A stretch of DNA of 64,000 nucleotides from Leptoclinus maculatus (taxonomy: Eukaryota; Chordata; Actinopteri; Perciformes; Stichaeidae): assembly GCA_032191485.1 (NCBI GenBank), contig JAVDOI010000009.1, positions 18,333,843 through 18,397,842 of the forward strand, written 5' to 3'. A program made the translations under genes and the position numbers. Below the pieces are notes generated by a model. It was not told where the DNA came from. It did no database searches and saw nothing but the letters and a program-made list of their open reading frames with translations. This document shows, one piece after another, positions 1-12,962 of this stretch; positions within the stretch are counted from its first letter, which is position 1; the number at the start of each line of letters is the position of its first letter.

Positions 1-1891
1 TTTATATACCTTCAAAACAGTGATTGTACCTCGACTGGTGGTTTGGGACCCCACAAGTCAAGCATATATCTGAGTAGTTGTGAAACAATGTTTATCTTTC
101 AGACGTCGCTCTAATCTTTGCTATTATTGAATGAATTAAAAACGAATTACTGGACATCTATTTTTTTTAGAAAACAAGATTTCTGGTAGAACTGTTCGAC
201 AAATGCAAACAGTGACCACTGAGACATCTACAGCAACTGTTGTTATCTTGGCTCCTTTTGACCTGCAAATGACCAAAACCAAGTTAACTAGGAAAAGCCA
301 TCCTTACAAGGATAACCAATCAGGAATGTTTCAGTCAGTTGAACACAAACAAGTAATGCTAAATATGAGATAAACAAGGCTTTAATGTTGTCATCAAATG
401 GCATTCTCTGGAGCACTTCAGTTGATAAAAATACATTTCAGATAAACAAAAGCTTCATTTCACGGTAGTACTCCGAGATGGAAAACATATCCCATCTCTG
501 AAAAAAACACGTCACATTGCTAACTTCCTCCCTCTGTACGCTAACTCAAAAACAGTGACAGTTTACAACTGGAAAAGAGATAATTTGTCATCACAGTTTT
601 ATCAAAGACAGTTCCCTGTTTTATTCATTTGGGAAATCAGCAGCCAAGACTGTCATCATATACTAGAGTAGCTACTTTTTGTTTGCAGAGATTTGCACAA
701 TTGATGCCTGTGGAAAAATGTCTAGATACTGATTACCAGTCACTGCTGACACAAACGAGGGAGGGGTACTTGAACGATAGCAGTATTGTCACTATTTCTT
801 CCCTGATATTGTCTCTATTGTTTATAATTTCAGCATCTTCAAATTCTGCATAATCCGATTTTTTGGGAGGAGAAAGATGATAATCAACCCATCGATATCA
901 ATGTTTGATTGTAGTATTCATAGATTCAGAATGTTAAAGTGTAATGAGAATCTTTGCCGGTGCATAGTGTGTAAAGCACCAGACAGCAACAGCAGCCCAC
1001 ATGCTTTGAGCATTCTGTTCCGCCACCACCTCACTGGTCTTATACTGTACTCCACTCTCTGTCACTAAGCAGTGCTGGCTAATTATTGTGGTAAGAAGTT
1101 AGGTGTCAAGCAGCGCCGAGGATTTGGCATTTCTGCCTCACCTTCCTCAGGCAGCTTGTGTAATTAACTGCTTTAAATTGCACCTCTGATCTGCCTTTAA
1201 TTTGGTCTACTCTGTTGTTTGTAGCGGGGCACTTCATGATGACACTACTCTTTATATATCAAAGAACATCTCTCTGTATCTATGCATACTATACTGGATC
1301 CAGATTTTAAATAATCGCTATTCATTTTAAATGAATATATTACTTTTTTGGGACGCAAATTTATTCTGTATTAACGTATTAACCGTTTGCACAACTTTCC
1401 ATTTCATTTCGCCTTGCATTACTGATTTTAATATGGTCTTTGATAGCAAAGCTCTGTGAGAGTGCACAGCAGGGATTTTCGTAGAAAAGTGATGGATTCA
1501 TTTCCACAGACAGTTGAGGGATCAGTTTTGATTATCTCAGGTTCTGGCTCTTGATCTGCCCACGTCTCCTGTCTCCTCAGGTGTATTTACATATTATCTT
1601 AAAATAATTTGTGTGTACGAGTGTTCTGTTGGGCTATCATTGGGAGGAAAATGCGGAGGAAAAAACTTTGTGTTGTGTCCAATTGAGTTCAGGGTTATTC
1701 CTGGCCTACTTGTAAGGTCTAGGACTTACATTTGGGGCTAGGTATAGGGAAAGTTTATAATTGCTTTTGGGATTTGGATTTGACTCTATCCTCATAGTCT
1801 ATAAAAGAGCAGCATGTTGCATGTTTTGTGCCGCTGTGTCAGTCTGTTGTAGCTACGGCGTTAACACTAAGTGAACTGATTGGACTTTTGT
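1..1891. other. unassigned non-coding sequence
   Basis: AT-rich sequence with only short, composition-driven open frames and no recognisable protein domain, repeat terminus or RNA gene. About 1100-1220 is less repetitive and could be regulatory, but nothing in the sequence proves this. Confidence 0.5.
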
Positions 1892-3315
1892 TTAATTTAT
1901 CACTAGGCCTTTTTTGGCTGCTGCTCGAAAATACTATACCCATACTCAAAGGGGGCCTTACTCTCTAACTACAAGGTCCATTTGAATAATTTCAATTTAT
2001 TAATAACACTCAAGGCGGTGAGCTTTGATGAGAGGTGTACATATTGTGTATATGTTACTGGTTAATACCAAATGAAGATGGAACACAGCTCAAATGGAAA
2101 ACAAATTTCAGGTTCGTCTGATTGATATTGATTGATTTATTTGAAATAATGCAGATTGAAGCCTAAAATACTCAACAATCATAGCACAACATGTTTGAAG
2201 TCTCCACAAAACAGATTTTACTTCGATTGAGTGAAGCAGGCCCACGTTATAAGGATTCAGTATGGAGAAATCATGCGAGATCAAGCGAGGTCAAGCCAAA
2301 ATTCTCATTTTGGAACCAGCTGTTGCAGCTGTTCTATTTTAATTTGATATACTATATAACTATATATTTCACTTGTTTATCACTAATATTGTTCAATGAC
2401 ATCATCATACAGCAGTTTGGCATCATTTTGAGCCATTGTGAGCCATTTTGAGCTCTCTGACGCTCTCATAATTCTCCTTCGTGGAATTTTCTCGTCTCTG
2501 TGTGTTTTTGTATGTGGCTCTTCCTAAGGCCTGTGATTGGCGGACTTTCGTCATGTGACCACTTTTTCGAACCGGGAGAATGAAACGAATGCACCAGGAA
2601 GTTCCTTGAGATGACTCACTGACTTTCTAGCCACTAAAAAGCCAAAGGCGCGCCGAGCCTCCCCCGAGAGTAAAATCATTGGCTCAACAGTAAAAGGCGG
2701 ACCATCTCGTCATACATGCATTGTAAAAGTCCGCCATTTCGTCACAAACACACTGAAACACACAGAGACACACACACAGACGAGAGAACATGTCCGGACA
2801 CGTTTGAAATGGATTACCGGCAGTTTCCAGCGTTTTTCTTCAAGAAAATCATCTCAAGGTACGAAGCGTTTACATTTTGCGGAGCTGTTGTTGAGCCGTT
2901 GTTCGTCGGTTTTCTTGCTATATGTTTTTAATGTTTCAAGGAGAGGAATATGAAAGATACGAGTGGATTCGCTGTAGAGTCCTCGTGCTTTCTGATCTAC
3001 GGGTCGGCCATGATCGCAGTTAGTTTTGTCTTGGTATCTGAAAACGAAGTGCGTAGCTCGGCGTTTCCTGGCGAAAAAATACGTAAAACTGTAGTAGTAC
3101 TTCTGGTATATTTAATTACTTTGTGTATAACAATTTTTTGAGTGAGTAAAATTATTCTATGTTTTTTTTCGGCCAGAATCCCATCGTTATATAGGTATAT
3201 ATGTCATAAAATATAATTTTATTCGTTTAGCAAAAGTGATTTGTACTACATGTGCGTACTACATGTGCGTACTACATGTGCGTTATATATGGGGCACTCG
3301 CGGCAAAAAGGTTAA
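1892..3315 (+). mobile_element. piggyBac-like non-autonomous element, copy 1
   Basis: Homologous over most of its length to 41077-42393, and in part to 59137-59980 and the inverted 51014-51560. Shared blocks include the CGAAAAT...CCCATACTCAAAGG stretch near the left end, a TATATAACTATATATTTCACTT block and a central exon-like segment. The right end reads AAAAAGGTTAA, matching AAAGGTTAA of copy 2, so a TTAA target (3312-3315) is supported. The left TTAA (1892-1895) is likely but the terminus has decayed. A short open frame starting ATGGATTACCGG near 2810 runs into an AAG|GTACGA splice-donor-like site, as expected for a first exon of a transposon gene. No transposase remains, so mobility would need an enzyme from elsewhere. 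The piggyBac assignment rests on TTAA targets and CCT-type ends; a Kolobok-type element also targets TTAA and is the main alternative. Confidence 0.62.
3243..3281 (+). repeat. 13-bp tandem repeat x3 near the element end
   Basis: Three exact copies of GTACTACATGTGC lie within 75 bp of the right terminus of piggyBac-like copy 1. Tandem motifs near transposon ends often bind transposase, but that role is inferred here. Confidence 0.9.
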
Positions 3316-4145
3316 TCCATCTGAAGCAGGATCTTACTTTTTTTCCTCGCTCTGTTCAGTTTCGCTATACTGCCATACTTTGATGATATTGATTGTCTCC
3401 TGGTAGGACATTGCTGCTTGTCAGGATTAGGCCCAACTAACAACAGCACCTTTTGACCTATCATGTAAGAAAGCTCTACTGCAACTACAGCATGGCCAAC
3501 TCTCAAAGTTTGTGTTAGCTTTTCTTTGCTCCGCCTCTTGGCTCCCTCCAATCATGTTTAAACAATGTCTACGACTTTATAATGAAGCATGATGAAGCCT
3601 AAGTAATGAGGTGGCAGTAAAAGGCCCTTGTATAGCTTTTCCCAAGCCCTTTAACACAGAGCCCTGACCTTTTTAACTAGCAGAATTAATTGGGCCGGAC
3701 TAACCTTTTAGAGACTTAGAGATCTGTGAAATAAGACCAGCGTTCCCGGGTCGGCTCATTATACCACAGTAGCTTTGGAGTGTGAGTGTTCCTTTCCTCC
3801 TTTAGTTTGGGGACGCACAGCAGCCAGTCAGTGGCTCAGATGGGGAATACATTTTAGGTCAGTCCAATTGAGCCCTATGCTCTAAACCTGGTATTTTAGA
3901 CTTTACTAGTCAAGGGGGTCAGCTACTGTTCGCACTCAGGGAGTGAGAACCAGTACTATGGTGCACCAGAATAATTTTTATGGGAAACAACAGTACAGCG
4001 ACAGTTGTCCTCTCTAGAAAACACATATTGAATACAATTATCATGGTTAGGAGAAGCTTAGGTATAAGGAGCCCCAAGTAAGCAACCAACCAATTGAAAA
4101 TGTATTCAGAATTCCCTGAAAGCAAGAGAAAGGAGATAGACATTG
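3316..4145. other. unassigned non-coding sequence
   Basis: No domain, terminus or repeat family recognised. Open frames here are short and lack codon-like conservation features. Confidence 0.5.
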
Positions 4146-4412
4146 TATGGTAAATGGACTGTACTTGTATAGCGCTTTTCTAGTCTTTCCAACCACTCAA
4201 AGCGCTTTAACACTACATGTCATCATTCATCCATTCACACACTGATGGCAGGGGCTAGGTGCCACCTGCCTATCAGACTATCCACATTCATACACCGTAG
4301 GCACAGCTTCGGGAGCAATTTTGGGGTTAAGTGTCTTGCTCAGGGACACATCGACATTGACTGGCGGAGCCAGGGATCAAACCGCCGATCCTCTGATTGA
4401 AGGACGACCCTG
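4146..4412 (-). mobile_element. tRNA-derived SINE, 5'-truncated
   Basis: Read on the minus strand it runs from a B-box-like GGTTTGATCC (near 4373) through a body containing GAGCAAGACACTTAACCCC to a tail with AAAGCGCTTTGAGTGG and ACAAGTACAGTCCATTTACC. The head seen intact at 58246-58311 (A and B boxes) is missing its A-box half here. The tail also occurs at 14685-14747 and 59982-60103, and the body at 18043-18118 and 43570-43735. RNA polymerase III transcription and LINE-driven mobilisation are inferred from the tRNA-like head. Confidence 0.72.
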
Positions 4413-5636
4413 CTCTCCAGGTATGTACCATGCACAGTAACAAAATTGTCTTGCCTGCTGTTTTGAACCTGAATTGTTGTGGTAGAAACATTTTATTGAT
4501 ACTGTATTAGCAAAGAAGCCAAACATTTTTGTCAATAACTGCAAGTACAGATGGAGTGCAGGAAAATGGGCCATCCAGCAGGCAATCCCTGACACCTTTA
4601 GAGAATGCAACCATTCTCAATCTCTACCCTAGCTCTCCAGCACGCTAACAGTTCTCTGCTGGATGAAAGCAATTTAGCCGTAGTATGCGATAGAAAAATG
4701 TTGCATCTTATTTATATCTTGTGTCTTTGATTTTAGAGAATTATGAAGACTGGGCAGTACATTAACAAATGAATAATAAAGTATGGTTGGAAGGTGCAAA
4801 GTGTAATACCGAGCTCCAAAGAAAGAGCGGGCATCATTTTTACTACTGGGTCCACACAATCTATTAAAAAAGCCAGCTTCTAACTAATAGTAGAGCAAGA
4901 ATACGTAAATCTCAAGCTTATCTCACCTTATGTGAGCCATCTGTGTGTTTACTGTGCCACTGACCGGAGGCTGCACGGTTCGTGTAATGTTACATTTTGA
5001 TAGTTCTTTCATTGGCTTGGTCCAGGATGCCAACACAAGGGAACATAGTTGTACGTTTTGTCCTCTCCGCCAACAGACGAGCTTCAGTTAGCGACTGTGG
5101 CGGCTCAGATTTGGCCGGCGTAAACCCCAGCGTCACAGCAGGCTGCTGGAGCACTAAGTCTTACCTGTGTAACGGCAGCAACAGAAAGTTGTCAGGCCCA
5201 GTTGTCAGTAAGTCCCCCGGGGTCAGACCACCAGTGCTGGGGTTTGCACTAGCTGAATCAAGCTAACTGCTAACAGAAGCTCTGTCCGTCTTCCAAAGCC
5301 GACGCACGCTGTACTCACAGCAAAGCAGCCTCCTGGCAGCGGTGGCATCGAGAGGGTGTGAGTCATTTTCCCATATCTGGGAACTTTGAATTTAGTCCAT
5401 TAAACAAACTACAACACACACAGACCACAGATGTATCATTGACAAGCCCCCGGAGCAGCTCTACCTCTTCATCCTCTCATGTTGGACTGAGGACAGACTG
5501 GACGCTCTACTGACTCACTATCGCCTCTCTAGGTTCAAGTGGTATTACAAGACAGAACGAGTATCTCTGCAACACAATACATAGACGTCTTTGACATACC
5601 GTCAACACTGTAACCTCTTCACGTTCTGTTTTGAAT
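4413..5636. other. unassigned non-coding sequence
   Basis: Moderately GC-rich around 5040-5290 but with no recognisable exon, domain or repeat boundary. An 89-codon open frame at 4997-5266 has no motif that I recognise. Confidence 0.45.
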
Positions 5637-5990
5637 GTTTTAACCAGTGGCGGCTGGTCCATAGAGGGCGCTAGGGCGCCGCCCCCCCTTGAGCTACAAA
5701 TAATACAAAATAAAATAAATAATAATAATAAACTATACAAATTGACAATATTTGTGTTTTTGAAACATGGAATCACCCAGTGATATGTGTAAAATATGAT
5801 ATCTGTGGTAAATATATGCTTTTCCTGCACGTCCTCTCTGCGTGTGCACATCTCAGCTGGCTGGGGCGCTGGAGAAACGGACCCAAAGAGGCGGGTCTAT
5901 AAAGCAGTTTAGCCAATGATGCTTTAATGCTGACTAAAGATATAAATGAGTGACATACAATTTAGCCAATCAGCGTCCTCAAATAGATTC

Positions 5991-6022
5991 AGCTTGGGGC
6001 AGATTTCGTTCTGCCCCAAGCT
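5991..6022. repeat. perfect 12-bp inverted repeat with 8-nt loop
   Basis: AGCTTGGGGCAG is followed, after ATTTCGTT, by its exact reverse complement. It sits inside hAT family A, 3' of two CCAAT motifs. It could form a hairpin or bind a dimeric factor; function unknown. Confidence 0.9.
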
Positions 6023-6363
6023 GCGCGTTCTCGTCAAGACTAGTCTCTACAGGCGAGCACCAGCGCGAGCACTGCTCCTCCAAGACACGTTTGAGAGGAG
6101 AACTGAGAGGAGAAACTACAGCTGAAAGAGCTGATCCCAGATCAGCCTGACCTCACAATCAGACAGCAGACTAGCAGGAAAGAGAAGCAGTACATGAAGC
6201 TTCTCTACTAGCTGTACACCAGACAGGTTTGGCTCGCTGGATGCAGTTATGCTAATAACTTATTTAGCTTTTTAAAACAACGGGGACAGATCCAGCATGG
6301 ACAGTTAGGGAGTGAGGGATATGAAGCACCTGTCTGAGAAATGGATATATAGTTATATATAAA

Positions 6364-6367
<4 letters not shown>

Positions 6368-6443
<76 letters not shown>

Positions 6444-6565
6444 ATTATAGTGAATATTATTATATGATATATATATATTATTATATTATACAGAATATTA
6501 TATGATATATATATTATTATATTATACTGAATATTATTATATGATATATATATTATATTATACTG
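6368..6565. repeat. (AT)n-(GT)n microsatellite with AT-rich satellite-like tail
   Basis: About 33 bp of AT is followed by 40 bp of GT (6401-6440). Then come about three units of a roughly 45-50 bp AT-rich motif containing TATTATATTATACTGAATAT. It lies inside hAT family A. Confidence 0.88.
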
Positions 6566-7151
6566 AATTCCCTGTGAGGGTGACTAAAATAAGATGACGT
6601 GTTTGTCAAAGTGTTATTTACTGCTTTTTTTCGTGTTGGAATGAATGTTAAATATTTAACTGCGAAGTAGTAATGCGTGTTTGATACCTTAATTTGTTTG
6701 CATTAAATCATTCTGGGATGTTTGCTGAAATTGATTGGATGTGGCACAGCCCTACCAAGAAAATTTTCCACCAGCCGCCACTGGTTTTAACCTAAATTGT
6801 GGCCAGATCTTACACGTGGATTGTGCTAGCTGTTTGCGACATGTTTTTCTGTCATTATATGGGTCGGTGGTGAGAACAAATTCCAGTATTTGCACTTGAT
6901 GCATAGTTGATGCTGTTTTTATATGCTAACCTTTCAGCCACCTAGAGCAATACAAATGTAATTACTAAATGAGCACAGATGTGAATAAAATGTTGCATGT
7001 AAGGAAATGTTACTTGAGCCCTTAAATTGGATATATTTTTTATAAAACTAAAGGGCGAAGCTTGGAAGTAAATCTCAGTGGGTGTGTGACTTTGCAGAGG
7101 CTGTCCCTTGCCACACATCCTGTTTTATGATTTCTGAAGCTATGTTACTCT

Positions 7152-9145
7152 CAGTGGCGGGCCGTGCATTTCATACCTGGGCCTTCTGTGCTGTCCTACT
7201 ACACTTGCGCCATCTCCTAATAAGCTCATTATGACGCCACAGCTATGGTTATTTGTTTCTAGGGGTGTAATAATACACGTATTCGTATTAAACCGTTCGG
7301 TACGAGGCTTACGAACCGAACAATACTTTTGAAAAATACTAGTGCATTTGGAAAATGCAGAAGCTTAAATTGTGGGAAATATAATGTTCTCTCGGTGGAG
7401 CCACTGCGCTCAACCTGGAAACACACCCAACGTAACAGACAACGTGCTGTCTGACACGCCCACCATGGAAGAAAAACATTGTACTCTGCTGAGGCAGAGT
7501 ACAATGTGTGTTCCGGGGGGCTATGCTAAATTAGCTTAGCAGGGAAACAATAGCAGCAGACACTCTGAAAACTCTTCCCGCAGTGTTTAAGCAGCTGTTT
7601 GAATAATACTAGTGCATTTGGAAAATGCAGAAGCTTAATTAAATTGTGGGAAATATAATGTTTTCGGTGGACTGCGCTCACGTAGGAGACAACGGACTGT
7701 GTGACCTCTGAACCCGGAACTAGCTAAATTAGCTTAGCAGGGAAACGACAGCCCGAACGGATTCAATTGTCCGGACAATAACCCCGCGCATAACGGGATG
7801 TTTCGTAATTAGCGGATAATGCATATAGTCCAAATCAATGTAATTAACACAAAGAACAAACTCACAAGAACCAGTCACATATATTTATATGACAACAAAG
7901 CAACAAATCAATCCAGCAACACTGCAGCGCTAGAGCACGAGCCATTCATATTATTCATAAAAACGACACGATAGACAAATGAACACAGTAGAAATGCTAC
8001 TGCAGATGTAAAAATACAAAAGCAGTTCACTTACCACAGCTGCTGTTCACTTAAAGACAAAGTCCATCCTCCTTTCTTTGTTAACAAAAAGTTTAAAACC
8101 GCGGTTATACAGAACATCGGTGCGGTTCAGTTCCAGCCAGAGTCCTCCTGCGAACGTGTTCGTTGAGTTGTAAATCCACTCAGGTCTCACCAAAAGTTTT
8201 CAAAAGCACGTAGCTTGTGCATGTCCTGTCGTGTAGCTGCCTTGGTTAGCATAGCGTAGCTCCAAACAGCTCCAAACACCAAGAGCTCAGTTGCAAATGA
8301 AACACATTCTTAGCCATAAAATGTGCAACGCTTCTCCGCCGCTGTCAGCCAGAAATACCGTTCATAGAAATCCTTTTCCATGCTGGGTTAGGGCTGCTAG
8401 CTGTGGGGTTGACCGACCCTTTGATAGATATCCAGTTTTTCTGGAAATGTCCTTCTCCAGAAATCCGTTTCTCCTCCTTCAGCCATTGAGTGTTAAAAAA
8501 ACAAAGCTAGGTAAAAAAATAAATAAACTACACCAAGCAAAACCCTAAAAATTTTATAATTTCTTCCATATCTTTCAATTTGGACTCTTACTCCTCCAAC
8601 TAAACTCTGCTGGCAAGTTAAGTTTCGGTTCACAATAGTCACGTGCTTGCCCACTGACCAATCATAGCGCACGCTGCACCTCACTGCAGCGCTGCACCTG
8701 AAAACTGAGCTGCGAGTTAATGCTGACGTACTTGTAAGCCAGCTAGCAGGCTCTGGCACGTCAAAGAATACGTCAAACATGTCAAACTAAAGATCTGATT
8801 GGTTGAACACTATGACAATCAACAATATCGTTCCCATTCACTTAAACTGCAAAGGGATTCACTTGTGAGTCTGCAGGCCTCAGGCCTCTCTTCTTGCCTA
8901 GAGACAGAGGGGTGAAATCTGATTGGATAAAAGCTCTACTTAAAACAAGCTGCACTGGAAGCAGAGCAACAGAGGAAGACAGTTGCTGTGCAATGAGAAA
9001 ATTAGATAATGGGAAAATTATTTTTATAAATTATAATACATGTAGTGTATTTATGAAAAAGTATTAAATTAGAAAATAGCTATAGCTTTGTGATTCTGTT
9101 TAGGCCAGCAGAGAAGGCCTTGAAGGCCCTGACGGCCCACCACTG
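7152..9145. mobile_element. hAT non-autonomous transposon, complete, family B copy 1
   Basis: The left end CAGTGGCGGGCCGTG and right end CGGCCCACCACTG are inverted repeats. A perfect 8-bp duplication GTTACTCT flanks the element (7144-7151 and 9146-9153). Length is 1994 bp. Homologous copies lie at 34275-36219 and from 62606 to the right edge. No transposase frame is visible. Unlike copy 2, this copy has a partial internal tandem duplication: the block starting AATACTAGTGCATTTGG occurs at about 7336 and again at about 7607, and the TTAGCTTAGCAGGGAAAC block recurs with it. Confidence 0.93.
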
Positions 9146-9153
9146 GTTACTCT

Positions 9154-10344
9154 GCCAGAAACGATGGATTGCCCCCTTCAGGTTGGAAACAGATCAAGCA
9201 AATCAACAGGCGGATTGGTGCCGCTGTAGTGTGAGCATTGTACTAAACTGTCATGGTGAAGAAGGACGTGAGAATAATGGCAAAGCTCTAGCTTATCTAC
9301 GTTTCCAGCCTGCACCGATGATCATGAGCTTTGGCTAATAACTGAAAGAATAAGATCATGAGTAAAAGTGACCAAAATGGGTTTACTTCTAAAGGGTGTC
9401 CAAGCCCTCGCATAGGGACAGAGTAAGAGCTCAAATTTCACTGGTCCTCAACATTGAAATGAGCCATTTCAATGGTGGTTTGGGAATCAGACTAAGATGC
9501 CTGGATGTCTTTCTTTCTACTGAGCTTCCAAGCACGTAAAGGATATTGCTAGCCAGTATATTATAGCAGGAGCCCTTCGGCAGACTCAGAACACGCTTGG
9601 ATTATATGTCCCATCTGGCGAAGAATGGAGAGAACCTTATGATCCCCCAGGATAAGGTGGAGGAAGTAGCTAGGGGAATGCTGTTTTGTATAGCCTGCTA
9701 CCACTGCGTCAGTGAATGGATGGAACAATGTAACCCTTTGTAATTCAGCACACATTCACTAATTTATTTCAGTTAGGGACACACAAACACCCAGCCCAGG
9801 TAGGATTGAAAGGTGGCTCTTAAAAGTTGCTTCTGTCCACCTTCACAGAGAAGAGCAGTTTGGGTGACCAAGACTTCACAATGTGAAATATATGATAGAT
9901 TTTTTTTCTGGTGAAAAGGAATCAAACTGTCCGTAAAAGACTTTGAGGCGAATAGCACAGTTAGTTGTAATAGTTGATACGTTCAGCAAAAAAGTACTGT
10001 GGAGGGTAGAATTGTCTGATGAAACTGCAAGGCCGGCTGGACTGCTTCTTTGTTTACTACTTACTGCGCAGGCGCACCCAAAAAGTTACTGGATCCGGTT
10101 TAAAAGTAAAACAGCATTTAATAATGTAGCCCACCTTCTCAATTCCTCTTTTAGTTCAGGATCTTCAGATTATACCCCTGTTGCATGGGAGGTGAATTGG
10201 AGAGGGTCTATGAAAATATAGAATTTAGGAATGTGCCTACAATAGCCCAATTTAAACGAATATACTCTGACTAAGGTGCAGAGAGGCCTGGTTAGCTTAA
10301 TACAGCTATACTGTTCTGTGAGTTAAAACTCCCATGCATTCCTA
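9154..10344. other. unassigned non-coding sequence
   Basis: No protein domain or repeat terminus recognised. Small open frames at 9090-9338 and 9943-10221 have no identifiable motif. Confidence 0.5.
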
Positions 10345-11127
10345 TGTAGCCCTGACATACATCACTTCAAGACATGAATATTTACCGGTCAACATTTATT
10401 ATAACATCAACTTTGTGACCAACAGAAACATACAATATAACACACAATAATAATACCACGGATGTGATAGTCCTTGTGACAGTACCAGGGCGTTGGTGCG
10501 CTTGTTGGAGCTCAGTTGAAATCCTGAAGGAACAGTTGTGGTGTACTCACTGTTCCTCGGTTACTCAGCTACAGAGGCAGCCTGTCTAGTCTCCACAGAT
10601 CCAACACCTTAGCTAGTAGCCTCAACAAATCCATCAGTTGAAAATCACGGGCAGAAAGTACCCTAAAAACAGCCCACTTTATTCCTCTTCAGAGCCGCAC
10701 CGTTACTCCACGAGCCTCCGTGTTGATCCTCGACGGACTGTCCTGTCAGCCTTTGCGTCTCCCCGAAAGAAACAACTCGCCTCTAAAGTTAGAACGTCAA
10801 GTTAACCAGCTACTTTGATTACCCTTTCAGTTCTTCGCACCCCGTCATTCCTCTCGGCTCCCCTTTGTTTACTTTCCCGCTTCCCGGTCATTAGTCCCGC
10901 CCCTCTGAGAACCCGGTAGGTTACCGAAAATTCTCATCAGATTCTCCTGATTGGCTGGCAACACATTTACACCTGACCAACCAATAAGATAAGGACACGA
11001 GAGGTTCAAGTGCAACTTGAACCGTAGGACACATAAGCACTTCTCCAAACCATGAACACAAATGCAAAAGTATTGTTTTACCAGACATCTAACAAAACAC
11101 ATGTAAACAAATTAGCAGGGCGCTACA
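10345..11127 (-). mobile_element. LTR-like repeat (possible solo LTR), copy 1
   Basis: On the minus strand it starts TGTAGCGCCCTG and ends CAGGGCTACA, giving the TG...CA ends and short terminal inversion typical of LTRs. Inside, on that strand, are a CCAAT motif (GCCAATCAGG), a GC box (AGGGGCGGGACT), an AATAAAG signal near 10678 and an ATAATAAATG block near 10400. These fit promoter and poly(A) functions. The 5' half recurs at 13817-14310. No flanking duplication is evident and no gag or pol is adjacent, so a TIR-type DNA element remains possible. Confidence 0.5.
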
Positions 11128-12962
11128 ATAACAATTGCAAACTAAATTAACTACCGATAGTGATGTTCTCGAGAGCAGAGATCACACCCACACACGCCCT
11201 CACAGTTCTGCACTTAAGCAGATTATCTGAAAATGGAATGGTGATATGATCTGAGCGCTACCCTCTAAAACATTGGCCTTTATATTCCCTGAAAGACAGA
11301 AAGTGTTCGAACTGTCCCAAAACGTTGAAAACAAATGTCTGTGTCAATCAGTGATTGGCTTGTAGAAGTATTGGTTCCTCCCCTTATTGATACTTGGTGG
11401 CAAAAATCCCTCGGAGCAGCCCGCATGGCCAGTTGTCCAACCCTATCTCTTGTGCCTGGCACGGCCTGTCCATCCCCCCTCTGTGTCCATCGATGTGATC
11501 ACCTCTGCTCCCTGCTGCTCATCTCCTTATATGGTATCACTGGCTCCTTCTCTGCTCCATGTCTGTAAAGCCTCACTCAGGATATCCCTATATCTGACCC
11601 TTTAAGACTTATTCTTTACAGCGTTTAATACCTACAGTGACAATGCTTTTATGGCTTAATACATTCAATGTGTCAATATACTGTAACATATAATATCCTC
11701 TATAAGTAAACATCCTGTAAACATAGAATACATTCCATAAGTAAATATATTGTGACTCTTTAACATATTTTGTGACCCTTTAACATATTGTGACATTGTT
11801 ACTATTGTGACACTTTTATTCACCACTAGAGGTGCTAATAATCATACTAATAATATTTTTAATACTGAAATCCTTCACAGTACATCCCAATAACTGAAGA
11901 GAAAATGTTGCTTTGACCTTTCAACATGTCACACAGATGTAAGAGCTGTCTGGTAAGAAAGAAAATGCACTGGTGTGTGAGCTGCATTGTATCAGACTGC
12001 ATGCACTGACCCAAGTTCCACAAATATTTCAAATACAGGCCTCCCAAATCTTGTACTGCTCACAAAGATTTGTATTGCTAAGAATAAAAGAATGTAAAAC
12101 AGAGGATTTCACAGATTTCCATTAATTGCAATCCAGGCTTAACTGGTATGAACACATGTGATATACTCAGTGGTTAACAGTGTTTCAGATACTGACTGTG
12201 TGTTATTTGAGAAACCAGGTCAAAAACAGAATTCTCCAGTCACAAAGTAGTTAGATTAGCTATAATAAACAGAGGTATTTAAAGGATATATAACAGAGGT
12301 CCATACAGATTGTTTGACATCATGTATGCTCTGAATCACCCATTTAACAGTAGTGCATGTACGTTATATTATCTGCACTGATGAATTCTACTGAGAGCAC
12401 GCCAACCCAAACAAGGGGCATCTGCTTTGTCTGGTGGCGACGCATGTTGGTGCTGGAGCTTATGGTTGCTACTGTGTGCTGAATATCTATTTTTATATTT
12501 CACATGACATTTAATGTTACTGTGCCGTGAGTGGTTTGTATTTTACCCAGAAAAAGAACAGTACAGTTACAGTCAGGAATGCTAAGTCGACACAACTAAA
12601 AAACACAAGATCAATCTGTGGTAATTAAATTGCAATTTACAAACATGTGAAATTACTTAGGTTATAGTTTTATGAGACTTTCATCTGGATTATGGATATT
12701 GTTTTTAATATATCTACAGTGTTGGATTTTTTCAAGAAAATTGCCCAGCAGATGGTAACTTTTAATTCTAGTAGCCCATCTAGCTGTTGATCTGATCATT
12801 TCCCAGTCATGGTTACTGTGCCAAATACTCAGCTCAAATCACAGACAAGATGTCGAGGGCTTGTGCTGAAACTATTCCTGACAGTTAAGTCAGAGAAAGG
12901 CTCTCCAAGCAGTCTGCAGAAATGTTGACTTTTACTTTTCTTTGTGACATCTTAAAATGACA
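11128..12962. other. unassigned AT-rich sequence
   Basis: Contains a short, imperfect duplication around 11752-11800 (TGTGAC...CTTTAACATAT twice). Nothing else is recognised. Confidence 0.5.

Larger units (their letters stand above)
5645..6783. mobile_element. hAT non-autonomous transposon, complete, family A
   Basis: Ends are inverted: the left end reads CAGTGGCGGCTGGT and the right end is its reverse complement. A perfect 8-bp duplication GTTTTAAC flanks it (5637-5644 and 6784-6791). CAGTGG ends plus 8-bp duplications are diagnostic of the hAT superfamily. It is 1139 bp with no transposase frame, so it depends on an enzyme elsewhere. The interior holds two CCAAT motifs, a perfect hairpin (5991-6022) and an AT/GT microsatellite cluster (6368-6565). 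The intact duplication suggests modest age. Confidence 0.92.
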
